From: QWOP01 sp003669605
GTDB lineage: Bacteria; Planctomycetota; Planctomycetia; Pirellulales; UBA1268
Direction of reading: 5' to 3'
DNA length: 64,000 nt
Assembly (NCBI GenBank): GCA_947481985.1
Contig: CANKIK010000002.1
Span: 67,487-131,486, forward strand
Made by a program: the position numbers and the translations under genes. The notes under the pieces were generated by a model. That model was not told where the DNA came from, did no database searches, and saw only the letters and a list, made by a program, of their open reading frames with translations. Positions 47,379 through 55,404 of this stretch are shown here, in pieces (position 1 is the stretch's first letter; every line of letters begins with the position of its first letter).

Positions 47379-48011
47379 ATGTTCGCGCAGTTTCCAAACC
47401 TGGGTCGGTGGCTCTCCTCCGGGATGAGCGTCCACCCATGGGGCGGGCAGCGCGAAGTGCGGCCCCACCGCACCGGCTGGGGTGGCGTTGGTCGCCGGTG
47501 GCCCTGGGCCGCTGCGATCGCCCTCCGGCCGGCGTCCGCCACGGTGCCCCTGCGGCTGTTCACGGCCGCGGTGCTGGCCGCCACCACAATCCTGTCCCCG
47601 GGTGCCTGCGGTGCCTGCGCTGGGTGTTGTGACGACGGTCCCCCTCCTGTCGCCGCGCCCCTGGCAGCGGGCATCGCCCCCGTCCACACTCCTGCCCCTC
47701 CCGGCGGCCACGTGTCGTGCTGCGACTGTGCCGCCGCTGAGAGTCGCTCTCCCCTCGGCACCCGAGGACCCGCCGAGGAGTGCCAGGCGGGCCACACGGC
47801 TGACTGCGGTTGCCTATGGGGACCGCACGGCAGTCACCCCTCGGCACCGGCGCCCGATGACGACGGGGGTCGGCAGAGTTCCTTTGCGCCCCACGTCCCC
47901 GCTCTGGCGGCGATTCCGCCCGGGAGGATCGCCGCCGGCGTCCGCGTCGATGGCGGCGTCCCGATCCCCACCCGTCCGCTGCGGGTGCTCTACGGAGTGT
48001 GGCGGAACTGA
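47379..48011 (+). CDS. Cys/Pro-rich exported or membrane-anchored protein (210 aa)
   Basis: The ATG at 47379 has a strong GGGGAGG site 5-6 nt upstream, the main argument that this frame is real. An Arg/Trp-rich N-terminus leads to a hydrophobic helix (~57-76, LFTAAVLAATTILSPGACG) that may act as a long signal or anchor. The rest is rich in Cys, Pro and His (CGACAGCCDD, HVSCCDCAA, HTADCGCLWGPH). I do not recognise the family. It stands upstream of the Cys-rich gene at 48180 and the YTV gene at 48902 on the same strand. Confidence 0.58.
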   Translation: MFAQFPNLGRWLSSGMSVHPWGGQREVRPHRTGWGGVGRRWPWAAAIALRPASATVPLRLFTAAVLAATTILSPGACGACAGCCDDGPPPVAAPLAAGIAPVHTPAPPGGHVSCCDCAAAESRSPLGTRGPAEECQAGHTADCGCLWGPHGSHPSAPAPDDDGGRQSSFAPHVPALAAIPPGRIAAGVRVDGGVPIPTRPLRVLYGVWRN

Positions 48012-48027
48012 ATCGGGCCAGGAACGA

Positions 48028-48101
48028 CTTCGCGCTCCACGCGAAGAATTGTCTCTGAATGCCGGCGGAAAACCTCTTTTTTCTCGAGTGCGACGCACTC
48101 G
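48028..48101 (+). promoter_or_regulatory. Two hairpins in the leader of the Cys-rich gene
   Basis: Two perfect 7-bp hairpins lie between the stop at 48011 and the start at 48180. The first is CTTCGCG-loop5-CGCGAAG at 48028-48046. The second is CGAGTGC-GAC-GCACTCG at 48085-48101, preceded by a T-run. They may act as processing or attenuation signals. Neither has the T-tract of a standard terminator directly after it. Confidence 0.35.
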
Positions 48102-48179
48102 CGACGGTTTCTCCACGGCCTGCTGGCCCACGTTGTTCAGTTTCCTCAAAACATCTTTTCCTCTCCACGGAGCATTCCC

Positions 48180-48416
48180 ATGTCCACGTTCCTTCTCTGG
48201 GCCGCGATGGCTCTCTCTCCTGTATCAGGCACCGGTCAGGCCGCGTCGTGCGGCCAGTGCGACTGCTGTGGCTGCTGCCAGAGCGGCGCCTGCAACTGTT
48301 CCGAGTGCACCTGCTGCTGCTGTACCAGCAACTGCCGCACGGCGGGCTGCTGTGCGGCAGATCCCAGACCGCAGACCGAGCAGAAAAGCGCCTGCAGCAG
48401 TGGCTGCTGCCGGTAA
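48180..48416 (+). CDS. Short Cys-rich exported protein (78 aa, 19 Cys)
   Basis: CGGAG lies 8 nt before the ATG at 48180. A signal-like N-terminus (MSTFLLWAAMALSPVSGTGQA) precedes a mature part in which 19 of ~57 residues are Cys, grouped as CGQCDCCGCC, CNCSECTCCCC and CSSGCC. The density resembles metallothioneins, but the signal points to the periplasm or surface, where Cys would form disulfides or bind metal. No family is recognised. It is followed by a strong terminator, so it is probably the last gene of its transcript. Confidence 0.78.
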   Translation: MSTFLLWAAMALSPVSGTGQAASCGQCDCCGCCQSGACNCSECTCCCCTSNCRTAGCCAADPRPQTEQKSACSSGCCR

Positions 48417-48497
48417 GCAGGAGCCGGCAAACAGCCGGCGACATGCTGGCAATTTCCGACCGGGGTGACGGCAGATTCCTGCCCCTCCCGGCATGAG

Positions 48498-48542
48498 CTC
48501 CGGTCGGGTACCGCGGACGCGGTGCCCGACCGGACTTTTTTT
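48498..48542 (+). terminator. Strong Rho-independent terminator after the Cys-rich gene
   Basis: A near-continuous stem (outer TCCGGTCGGG/CCCGACCGGA, inner ACCGCG/CGCGGT, tight GA-centred tip) is followed by eight T residues at 48535-48542. This is the clearest intrinsic terminator in the window. Confidence 0.92.
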
Positions 48543-48901
48543 ATTGTCGCTCCAAAGAGCGCTGCACCGCGGACTGGCAAATCCCGCGCAACCGGCTGTG
48601 CCACACGCCCGCCGCCCCTCCAATCCGCACGGCCGTCACACTCGGTCATTTGTGGCCCCGGGTGAGTTTTCGGATGGGGAAAGATCGATCCTCTGCTGTG
48701 GGTTTGCCGCTCGCGCAAACCTTGGCGATCACGGAACAACTGCCACGTACCGGCGACGTGACCGACAGGGCAAAAAAAGCGGCGGGCCCAACCGGGAAGG
48801 TGACTTTGGAAGGCAACCGCATCGGCGGCCAACCGGTCAGTTTCCCGGCAACGTGTTCGCGAACCGTTTTCAGTGTTTTCCCTTTCCATCCGGAGGATTC
48901 T
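48543..48901. other. 359-bp leader/promoter region of the YTV gene
   Basis: An open frame runs in phase into the YTV gene from ATGs at 48650 and 48674, but these lack ribosome sites and the GTG at 48902 is much better supported. After the upstream terminator, the YTV promoter must lie here. I see no other gene. Confidence 0.6.
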
Positions 48902-50482
48902 GTGAAGAAGCGTTTGACGTTCGGCTTCCTGCCCTGGGTCGCCGCCGCCGCCATCTGTTCAGGCAGCGGATTCGCCCGTGGTCAAGATTCCGTCATTGAG
49001 GCCCCCTCGGTCAATTCGGTGCTCGCCGGCAATGCCGACGCCGCCCCGGCCGCCAGCGAGGATGCGATCATCAGTGAGGGTGCGATCAGTGGCGAGGGTG
49101 ATGCCTCCGGCGCCTGCACGAAGACCGTGCAACGCCGCGAGTGGGTCACCGAGATGCGTGATGTGAACGTCACGGAGTATTCGAAGGAGCAGCGTGAGCG
49201 GTCGTACACCGTCACAAAGCGGGTCCCCCGGACCGAGCAGCGGACACGCACCTACACGGTGAACGTGCCCGAGACCCGGACCAAGACCGTCGACTACACC
49301 GTGATGACCAGCGTGCCGGAAACCCGGACCCGTGAGTACACGGTCCGCGTTCCCTACACGGAGACTGTCGAGAAGAACTACACCGTGATGGTCCCGGTCA
49401 AGGAAGAGAAGACCCGGAACTGGACGGTCAAGGTTCCTTACACCGAGTGCGTCGAGCAGGCGTACACGGTGATGGTGCCGGTCAAGGAGGAGAAGACGGC
49501 GACCTACACGGTGAAGGTTCCCTACACCGAGCAGCGGACGGCCAGCTACTCGGTCCGGGTCCCCTATACCGAGCAGATCGAAGAGTCTTACACGGTCCGG
49601 GTTCCCTACACCGAGCAGATGACCGGCTCGCGCACGGTCAGCAAGCGGGTCCCCGTCAAGGAGATGAAGTCGATCTCCGTGAAGGGCGGCCACTGGGAGA
49701 CCAGCGCCAAGGAAATCTCCTCCAACGGCAAGTACGACGCCGAGGGCAACCCCTGCTGCCCGAAGACGGTCTGCTGCCGCAAGTGGGTTCCCACCTGCGA
49801 GAGCCGTGAGATCGAGACCACCCGGTGGGAGTGCACCACGGAGCAGGTGCCCTACACCTACTGCGTCACGAAGAGCCGCTGCGAGACCCGTTCGCGCACC
49901 AAGTGCGTGACGAAGTACCGCTGCGAGGAACGGACCCGCAACTACTGCGTGACCCTGTCACGCTGCGAGACGCGGACCCGCAACTACTGCGTGACGAAGA
50001 TGATCCCCGAGTCCCGCAGCCGGACGGTGAAGGTCCAGAAGTGCCGTGAGGAAGTCCGCACCGGCAGCTACTGTGTCACCAAGTACGTCCCCGAGACCCG
50101 CTCGAAGAGCGTGTGCGTGAACAAGTCCCGTTGCGAAACGCGGACCGCCACCTACACGGTCAACAAGTGTGTCCCGGAGACCCGCTCGAAGAACGTGTGC
50201 TACACGGTGATGGTGCCGCAGCAGCGGACCGCCAACTACTGTGTCACCCTCTGCGACAACGTCTGCGAGACGAAGACTGAGTCCTACACGGTGTGCGTGC
50301 CCAAGTGCGTCACCAAGCAGGTCCCGGTCAAGGTCTGCCGGACCGTCACCGAAGAGGTGCCGGCTGATTCGGGCTCGGGTTGCTGTGGCAACGGCTCGGA
50401 GAACGCCTGCGGCTGCGGCAACGCCAGCCAGAGCAAGGGCCAGAAGGGCTGCGGTCTCCTCCGCTGCCGGAAGGGCTGCTGA
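48902..50482 (+). CDS. YTV-repeat cell-envelope protein with Cys-bearing repeats
   Basis: A GTG at 48902 with GGAGGA 6 nt upstream starts a signal peptide (KKRLTFGFLPWVAAAAICS). The 526-aa product then has two repeat blocks. Block 1 (~100-260) repeats an (S/T/N)YTVxVPYTE unit with Tyr at 132, 146, 160 (Trp at 174), 188, 202, 216 and 230: an exact 14-residue period. Block 2 (~310-480) keeps the period but puts Cys in it: C321, 335, 349, 363, 391, 405, 433 and 447, with further Cys at 327, 341, 355 and 411. A 45-residue linker with CC pairs separates the blocks, and the C-terminus is Gly/Cys-rich. YTV-repeat proteins are known from planctomycetes and linked to the proteinaceous cell wall. Terminators bound the gene on both sides. 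Confidence 0.93.
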   Translation: MKKRLTFGFLPWVAAAAICSGSGFARGQDSVIEAPSVNSVLAGNADAAPAASEDAIISEGAISGEGDASGACTKTVQRREWVTEMRDVNVTEYSKEQRERSYTVTKRVPRTEQRTRTYTVNVPETRTKTVDYTVMTSVPETRTREYTVRVPYTETVEKNYTVMVPVKEEKTRNWTVKVPYTECVEQAYTVMVPVKEEKTATYTVKVPYTEQRTASYSVRVPYTEQIEESYTVRVPYTEQMTGSRTVSKRVPVKEMKSISVKGGHWETSAKEISSNGKYDAEGNPCCPKTVCCRKWVPTCESREIETTRWECTTEQVPYTYCVTKSRCETRSRTKCVTKYRCEERTRNYCVTLSRCETRTRNYCVTKMIPESRSRTVKVQKCREEVRTGSYCVTKYVPETRSKSVCVNKSRCETRTATYTVNKCVPETRSKNVCYTVMVPQQRTANYCVTLCDNVCETKTESYTVCVPKCVTKQVPVKVCRTVTEEVPADSGSGCCGNGSENACGCGNASQSKGQKGCGLLRCRKGC

Positions 50483-50546
50483 TCGCTCGCTACCCGGCGT
50501 CTGCCGACACCGGGACTGCTGACGACAGACTGCTGACGACGAGAAA

Positions 50547-50576
50547 GGGGGGTCGGGCGGAAACGCCCGACCCCCC
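50547..50576. terminator. Bidirectional terminator between the YTV gene and the GH130 operon
   Basis: A perfect 13-bp stem (GGGGGGTCGGGCG/CGCCCGACCCCCC) closes a GAAA tetraloop midway between two convergent genes. A short T-run follows on the plus strand (CGTTTTCC) and TTTCTC follows on the minus strand, so it can serve both transcripts. Confidence 0.88.
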
Positions 50577-50645
50577 GACTCGTTTTCCACTTCTCCTGCC
50601 GCGTCGCCCGCTCCAGAAGACCGGTGCAGAAGATCGAGAACCGCC

Positions 50646-51644
50646 TCAGAACATCATCCCTGGGCGGGCATGCAGCGGCTGGCTGGGACAGGAGCGGAGG
50701 TAGTCGAGGACATCGGCCAATTGGCCCGTGGCCAGCGCCACGCAACTGTCGGCACCGCCGTAATACATCCGGATGACCCCCGTGGGGGCGTCGAGTATCC
50801 AGCCGCAGGGGAAGACAACGCCGTTGACATCCCCCTGCCGTTCGTAAGGCATCTCCGGAGCGAAGATCCACTCGTCGCTGCGGCGCAGCACCTGCCAGGG
50901 TTTCTCCAAGTCCAGAAGCGCCAGTCCCAATCTGTAAAGACATCCGCCTGCGGTTTGCCGCACCCCGTGGTACATGATCAGCCATCCCTCCGCCGTCTCC
51001 AGCGGAGGGGGGCTGAGGCCGATCTTGTTGGCGTCCCACCAGGCGCCGCGGCGGGCTGGAAGAAGGATGTGGTGGTCTCCCCAGTGCCGCATGTCGGGGG
51101 AAAACGATAACCAGATGTGGGCCCCGGAGCTCCCCGCGCCGACCGGCCTGTGGATCATCGCGTAGCGTCCGCTGAAACGGCGTGGGAAGACAGCGGCATC
51201 CTTGTCGTCGGGGGGCATCACCGGCCCCAGTCGCGTGAAGGTGCTGAAGTCCCGGGTGCTGGCCAGCGAGACCAGCGGTCCGCTCGGTGAATAGGCGGTG
51301 TAGGCGATGATCCATTCGCCCTGATCGGGCATCCACGTCACCCGCGCGTCCTCGATGCCCCAGGCCTCCTCAGAATGCCCCACCGGATCAGCCGCGAAGG
51401 AGGGGCGGGGATCGATCCGCCAGTCGCTGACCCCGTCGCGGCTGCGGGCCACGGTGAGGTGGGAATGGCCCCGGCGATCCTCCACCCGCACCAACAGCAG
51501 CGTGTCCTCCCCCACCTGACAGGCAGCGGCGTTGAACACCGTGTGGGCCGGATAGGGCCAGTCCGCGGCGGTGAGGATCGGATTGGCCGGATGGCGGTGG
51601 AAGAGTTCGCGGTACTGGCTGGGCAGACGGGGGGTCTGATCCAT
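50646..51644 (-). CDS. Glycoside hydrolase family 130 (mannoside phosphorylase-like)
   Basis: CAGGAGA lies upstream of the ATG at 51644. The 332-aa enzyme shows GH130 features: NPILTAADWPY, FNAAACQVGEDTLLLVRVEDRRG, and GIEDARVTWM with the catalytic-type Asp. Also present are KDAAVFPRR, GAWWDANKIG, YHGVR, and YYGGADSCVALATG at the end. GH130 enzymes phosphorolyse or hydrolyse beta-mannosides; there is no signal peptide, so it acts in the cytoplasm. It is the last gene of a GT4 / helical-barrel / GH130 operon. Confidence 0.92.
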   Translation of the reverse strand: MDQTPRLPSQYRELFHRHPANPILTAADWPYPAHTVFNAAACQVGEDTLLLVRVEDRRGHSHLTVARSRDGVSDWRIDPRPSFAADPVGHSEEAWGIEDARVTWMPDQGEWIIAYTAYSPSGPLVSLASTRDFSTFTRLGPVMPPDDKDAAVFPRRFSGRYAMIHRPVGAGSSGAHIWLSFSPDMRHWGDHHILLPARRGAWWDANKIGLSPPPLETAEGWLIMYHGVRQTAGGCLYRLGLALLDLEKPWQVLRRSDEWIFAPEMPYERQGDVNGVVFPCGWILDAPTGVIRMYYGGADSCVALATGQLADVLDYLRSCPSQPLHARPGMMF

Positions 51645-51687
51645 GGATCAATCTCCTGGGACTTGAGGAAGGTCAACCGCTGACGAT

Positions 51688-51767
51688 GCCGGGGCCTAGT
51701 GAGCGCCGGGGCCTAGTGAGCGCCGGGGCCTAGTGAGCGCCGGGTCCTAGTGAGCGCCGGGGCCTGT
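51688..51767. repeat. 17-bp tandem repeat at the end of the helical-barrel gene
   Basis: Four copies of GCCGGGGCCTAGTGAGC (the fourth with one change) start at 51688, 51705, 51722 and 51739; a partial fifth follows. The repeat straddles the 3' end of the minus-strand gene at 51713. Each copy carries a minus-strand TAG, and because 17 is not a multiple of three, successive copies place it in different frames. Confidence 0.92.
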
Positions 51768-52816
51768 CGGGCACTGTTGGTGTGGGAGAGTGTCCAGAGG
51801 AGGGCCAGGGTTGATTCAGCGCCCTGATTGCGATTGACGCCCAGTGGTTGGAGGCCGTCGAAACAGCCCCCCGACGTGGTGTCTGCCAGCGGTTGGTGCA
51901 GGCTATTCCGACCGAAGAACCAGCCCCTGGCCCGGAGGAACGTCGCCCGGTGACATTCGTTCCCCGTGACCGCCAACGCCTCAAGCGCCGCCTCCGCCAT
52001 CGTCGCTGCCTCGATCGGTTGCTGATCGTAGCGCGACTTGGCCATCCCCTGGCCATACCAATCGCTGTTGCCGACCGGCCAGAACACCCCCTCCGCCGTC
52101 GTCTCCCGCCCAAGAAAGGTGAACGTCGCCTCGGCCACCGCGCGATATGACTCGTCGGGCCAGTGCTCGGCCGCCACGTACAGAGCCTGCGGGAGCACGG
52201 CATTGGCGTAGGTCAATCGCGACTCAAACCAGGGCCAGCCTGGCCGGCGCGCGGCCGCGTGACATTCCACCAACCGCTCAGCCCCCAGCCGGGCGATCGG
52301 TTCGAGGTCTTGGGCGTAACGGTTCCCGGCCCGCTGCAGGTGGCCCCAGGCGATAATGAGATAGGCCTGTGCCCGGAGGCTTTGCAGTTCCCCCAGCACA
52401 GGGAGCACCCCCTTGATCAGCTCCCAGGCCACAGCCCGATAACCGTCTGGCAGCGTGCTGCCGAGCACTTCGACCAGCGCCAACACAGCCTGCCCCTGGC
52501 AGTCGGCACTCCCAGCGGTGTCGAGCCAGTCACGCCCGTACCCGAGGAAGTTGTGAAAGCCACGGCGACCACCGCGGGCATACTCAAGAAAACTCAGGTA
52601 CCGCGTGATCCGCCCGAGCATCCGCGCATCGGGCCGGTGGTGCCACAGCCGCGTGCACAACCGCAGTCCGCGGGCGTTGTCATCGGTGGTGTAGCCGCTC
52701 TCGCGGCGGGGGATGCAGTAGATCGCATGCTGGATCAGCCCGGTGGAGTCGGTGAGCCGATCGAGATGGTCAAGCGGGAGGAGCGTGGTGGCTGGACCAA
52801 GCGCAGCGAACTTCAT
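51713..52816 (-). CDS. Helical (alpha/alpha-barrel) carbohydrate-associated protein
   Basis: The ATG at 52816 overlaps the upstream GT4 stop as ATGA. The 367-aa protein consists of regularly spaced helices with aromatic and acidic residues (GYTTDDNARGLRLC, GFHNFLGYGRDW, WFESRLTYANAVLPQALY, YDQQPIEAATMAEAALEAL), a pattern of six-hairpin glycosidase-like barrels. It is typically found with GT4 and GH130 genes, so a glycan-binding or glycan-processing role is likely, but the reaction is not known to me. The C-terminal ~8 residues come from the 17-bp repeat. Confidence 0.85.
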   Translation of the reverse strand: MKFAALGPATTLLPLDHLDRLTDSTGLIQHAIYCIPRRESGYTTDDNARGLRLCTRLWHHRPDARMLGRITRYLSFLEYARGGRRGFHNFLGYGRDWLDTAGSADCQGQAVLALVEVLGSTLPDGYRAVAWELIKGVLPVLGELQSLRAQAYLIIAWGHLQRAGNRYAQDLEPIARLGAERLVECHAAARRPGWPWFESRLTYANAVLPQALYVAAEHWPDESYRAVAEATFTFLGRETTAEGVFWPVGNSDWYGQGMAKSRYDQQPIEAATMAEAALEALAVTGNECHRATFLRARGWFFGRNSLHQPLADTTSGGCFDGLQPLGVNRNQGAESTLALLWTLSHTNSARQAPALTRTRRSLGPGAH

Positions 52817-54069
52817 CGCCCGGCCCCGAGACTCCCCACCAGGGCAGGGGGCGGGGACACGGCAGGCTGACGATCAGTCGCCAAGGCAAATACCTCCAGC
52901 GTCTGTCTCCCCACGATGGGCCAGAACATCTCCGTGGCGTGCCGGTAGGCCCGGCGCCGCGTCTCAGCACGGAAGACGTGGTCCGAGAGCAAGCGGATCG
53001 CCGCCGTGGCCAGCGCCGCCGGATCACAAAACGGCACGAGCAATCCCCGTCCGTCGGCCAGCATCTCCTGGGCGTAGAGATAAGGCGTGCTGATCACCGC
53101 CCCCACAGCCGCCATCGCATAGGCCATCGTGCCGCTGGCGATCTGATCACGTCCCGGATACGGAGTGACAAACACGTCGCAGGCCCGCAGATGGGCGAGC
53201 AGGTCGTCGATCGCGAGGTACCGGTTGACGAATCGCACATGCTGCTCGACGCCGAGTTCCACGGCCAAGGCAGCCAGTTCCGCGCGGTACGACTCCCCTT
53301 CGTGGAGTTTCACCTGCGGGTGCGTCGCACCGACAATCAGGTAGAGCGCGTCGGGACACTCCACGATCACTTCACGCATGGCGCGGATCATGTGCTCAAG
53401 CCCCTTGCCGCGATTGATGAGGCCGAAGGTGCAGATCAATTGGCGGCCGTCGAGGCCGATCCGCGCCTGGCGAGCGGGATCGCGGGAGAGCGGCACCGGT
53501 GGCACTCCGTGGGGAATGATCCGGACTGCCGCCGGCGGCACCCGGTAGACGTCCTCGAGGAGCCGGGCGGCGACGTGCGTCATCACGATGATCGCCCGGC
53601 TGCGGGCAGCGATCTGCTGGATGAGCCGGCGCGGGAGCGGGTCGGGGGCGGGGAGGAGGGTGTGGAACGTGGTCACAACCGGCTTGGTGCAGGCATCGAG
53701 AAACTCAACGATTCGCCCCCCCCAAGGTTCTGGATAGAGGCCGAATTCATGCTGCAGGTTGACGACGTCGCACGGGCCTTCATTGACGATCGCGGCGGCT
53801 CGGCGGTAATCGGCCGGCCGCTCGTTGTCGATCACCAGCGCCACGCGCGGATCTGACGGCGGAATCGGCCGCAGCCGCTGGATCGCCGCCACCGACGAGA
53901 CGGCCATGCCGGCCGCCGCGTCAACGGCATCGGCGGTGTCCTTGGTGAAGGTCGCCAAGCCACACTCCTCCGGCGGATAGGTGGAGACAAACAACGGCCG
54001 GACCACAGGCCCTGAGCATGTGGAATGCAATCCACCATTCCCGCTCTTCCCGCTCTTCCCGCTCTTCAT
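52813..54069 (-). CDS. Glycosyltransferase family 4 of the GH130 operon
   Basis: GAGG lies 7 nt before the ATG at 54069. The 418-aa product begins with three KSG units from a 9-bp repeat and then shows the GT4 fold: FVSTYPPEECGLATFTKD, VNLQHEFGLY, TFHTLLP, VPPAAVRIIPHGVP, TFGLINRGKGLEHMI, and the donor region TPYPGRDQIASGTMAYAMA. It is distinct from the two GT4 paralogues in the polysaccharide locus. Coupling with the barrel protein and GH130 suggests synthesis and turnover of one cytoplasmic mannoside or oligosaccharide. Confidence 0.92.
   Translation of the reverse strand: MKSGKSGKSGNGGLHSTCSGPVVRPLFVSTYPPEECGLATFTKDTADAVDAAAGMAVSSVAAIQRLRPIPPSDPRVALVIDNERPADYRRAAAIVNEGPCDVVNLQHEFGLYPEPWGGRIVEFLDACTKPVVTTFHTLLPAPDPLPRRLIQQIAARSRAIIVMTHVAARLLEDVYRVPPAAVRIIPHGVPPVPLSRDPARQARIGLDGRQLICTFGLINRGKGLEHMIRAMREVIVECPDALYLIVGATHPQVKLHEGESYRAELAALAVELGVEQHVRFVNRYLAIDDLLAHLRACDVFVTPYPGRDQIASGTMAYAMAAVGAVISTPYLYAQEMLADGRGLLVPFCDPAALATAAIRLLSDHVFRAETRRRAYRHATEMFWPIVGRQTLEVFALATDRQPAVSPPPALVGSLGAGR
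54040..54066. repeat. 9-bp tandem repeat at the GT4 N-terminus
   Basis: CCCGCTCTT is repeated three times without mismatch, encoding Lys-Ser-Gly units right after the start codon of the minus-strand GT4 gene. Confidence 0.9.
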
Positions 54070-54676
54070 GGAGCACCTCGCTGACCGTGGACAGACCCGA
54101 TCGTCCGCGCAGACGCTCTGCGCGATTCTTCCCCCTTCTCGCCATTGACCGGCTCCGGGAGGGCCGGGCCGTCATCGTCACGCTCCGTCCATCCCGACGT
54201 TCAGCCGGGCTGGTAGAACAGCGCGCTTTCCGGCACCACACAGCACTGCCGGATCAGAAGCCGGACAGCGTGCAGCAACGCCCTAGAAAGCCCGGCCTCG
54301 GTGAGAACCGTTCGGAAAGCACAGGCCCACCGGACAGACTTCCGGAGGACGGCTACCAGAGAGTGAGAGAGCAGAATAAGACCGTGGTCGAGAGGACACC
54401 GGCCGGGGCGGCACGTCGCACTCGCTTCGCCCACCATCTGAACTCTTGATCATACCTCTTGCGGAGGGAAAGACAAGCCGACCACCCCCCACCGCCCCCC
54501 TTTTGCAGGCGTGGCAGGGGCCCCGGGGATGTCGCAGATGGCGTTGCTTCATCACCGCAGAGGCATGACAATCCCATGACAATCCCTCTGCCCTGCAGAC
54601 AGCCTGAGGGCCGATCCACTCCAGTTCTGCGCTGCATCGACCCTCCTCCACCACCCCTCTGCCACGAGGTTCCCCC
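54070..54676. other. 607-bp region without a recognisable gene
   Basis: Open frames here are low-complexity, lack ribosome sites and look antisense or accidental. The region must contain the promoter of the minus-strand GT4 operon and that of the plus-strand gene at 54677. The one clear structure is the repeat-in-hairpin at 54557-54591. Confidence 0.65.
54557..54591. repeat. 11-bp direct repeat inside a hairpin
   Basis: CATGACAATCC occurs twice in tandem (54564-54574 and 54575-54585), flanked by the inverted repeat GCAGAGG/CCTCTGC. It lies about 90 bp upstream of the gene at 54677 and could be a regulator site. Confidence 0.5.
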
Positions 54677-55360
54677 ATGCCCCCCACCGGTCGTTCCAGG
54701 TCGCAGCAGGACGGCAGCGGGCGGAAAGAGAGTTTCGGGTCCGGCGCGCCCGCCCGCATCGCCGCCGTTGTCGTCCTCCTCCTTTGCCTGACGGGACTGG
54801 GGATCTGGTGGGCTGGTTGGTTGGGGGCCAAGGAGGACCCGCAGCTCACCGCTGTAAAATCGCTGATGGGGGAGATGGTGGCCAAGTATCCGCCCACCGA
54901 GGGCCCGAAAAACCTCCTCGACGCCGCCGCCAGAGTGGGGGCGATGGTCACCGTCATGGGAAGGATTCAGGCACTGCCAGAGGAACTTCGCCCTCAGGCG
55001 ATCGAGAAGGGGCGGAGCATCATGATGAAGGCCATGACGGCCAGGGTCGACACCTACTTCGCCACGCCGCCGGAGAAACGGCAGGCATTGATTGACAAAG
55101 ATCTCAAGCAGATGGAATCGATGCGAAAAGCCTTCGAGGGAGGGCAGCAGATGCTCGGTGGACTCGCTGGTAACCAAGCTGGTGCAGCGGGGGGCAACCC
55201 GATGTTTGCCGGCGGCGGTGGCCCCGGAAACCGCTCGGAGGAGGAACGTACCAAGTGGCGGAAATCGATGATCGATCAATCCTCGCCACAGCAACGGGCT
55301 CGCTCCACCGAGTATTTCGCAGAGGTCGAGCGGCGCCGGCAGGCGCTGGGGGGCAAGTGA
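54677..55360 (+). CDS. Hypothetical single-TM protein (227 aa)
   Basis: GAGG precedes the ATG at 54677. A polar N-terminus (1-28) leads to one TM helix (~29-49, AAVVVLLLCLTGLGIWWAG). About 150 helical residues rich in Met, Glu and Lys follow (VKSLMGEMVAKYPP, KGRSIMMKAMTARVDTYF, then PPEKRQALIDKDLKQMESM), then a Gly-rich linker and a charged tail. Family unknown. The alternating helices suggest a coiled or bundle-like extracytoplasmic domain. Confidence 0.82.
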   Translation: MPPTGRSRSQQDGSGRKESFGSGAPARIAAVVVLLLCLTGLGIWWAGWLGAKEDPQLTAVKSLMGEMVAKYPPTEGPKNLLDAAARVGAMVTVMGRIQALPEELRPQAIEKGRSIMMKAMTARVDTYFATPPEKRQALIDKDLKQMESMRKAFEGGQQMLGGLAGNQAGAAGGNPMFAGGGGPGNRSEEERTKWRKSMIDQSSPQQRARSTEYFAEVERRRQALGGK

Positions 55361-55404
55361 GCGGAGGACTGCACCAAAACAACGACCGGCTGGAGGGAGA
55401 CGCC

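Noticed and set aside
48650..48901. In-frame upstream extension of the YTV protein from an ATG at 48650
   Set aside because: No ribosome site, and it would bury the signal peptide that follows the well-placed GTG at 48902.
51688..51767. Short repeats considered as a CRISPR array
   Set aside because: The copies are contiguous with no spacers, and no cas gene is present.
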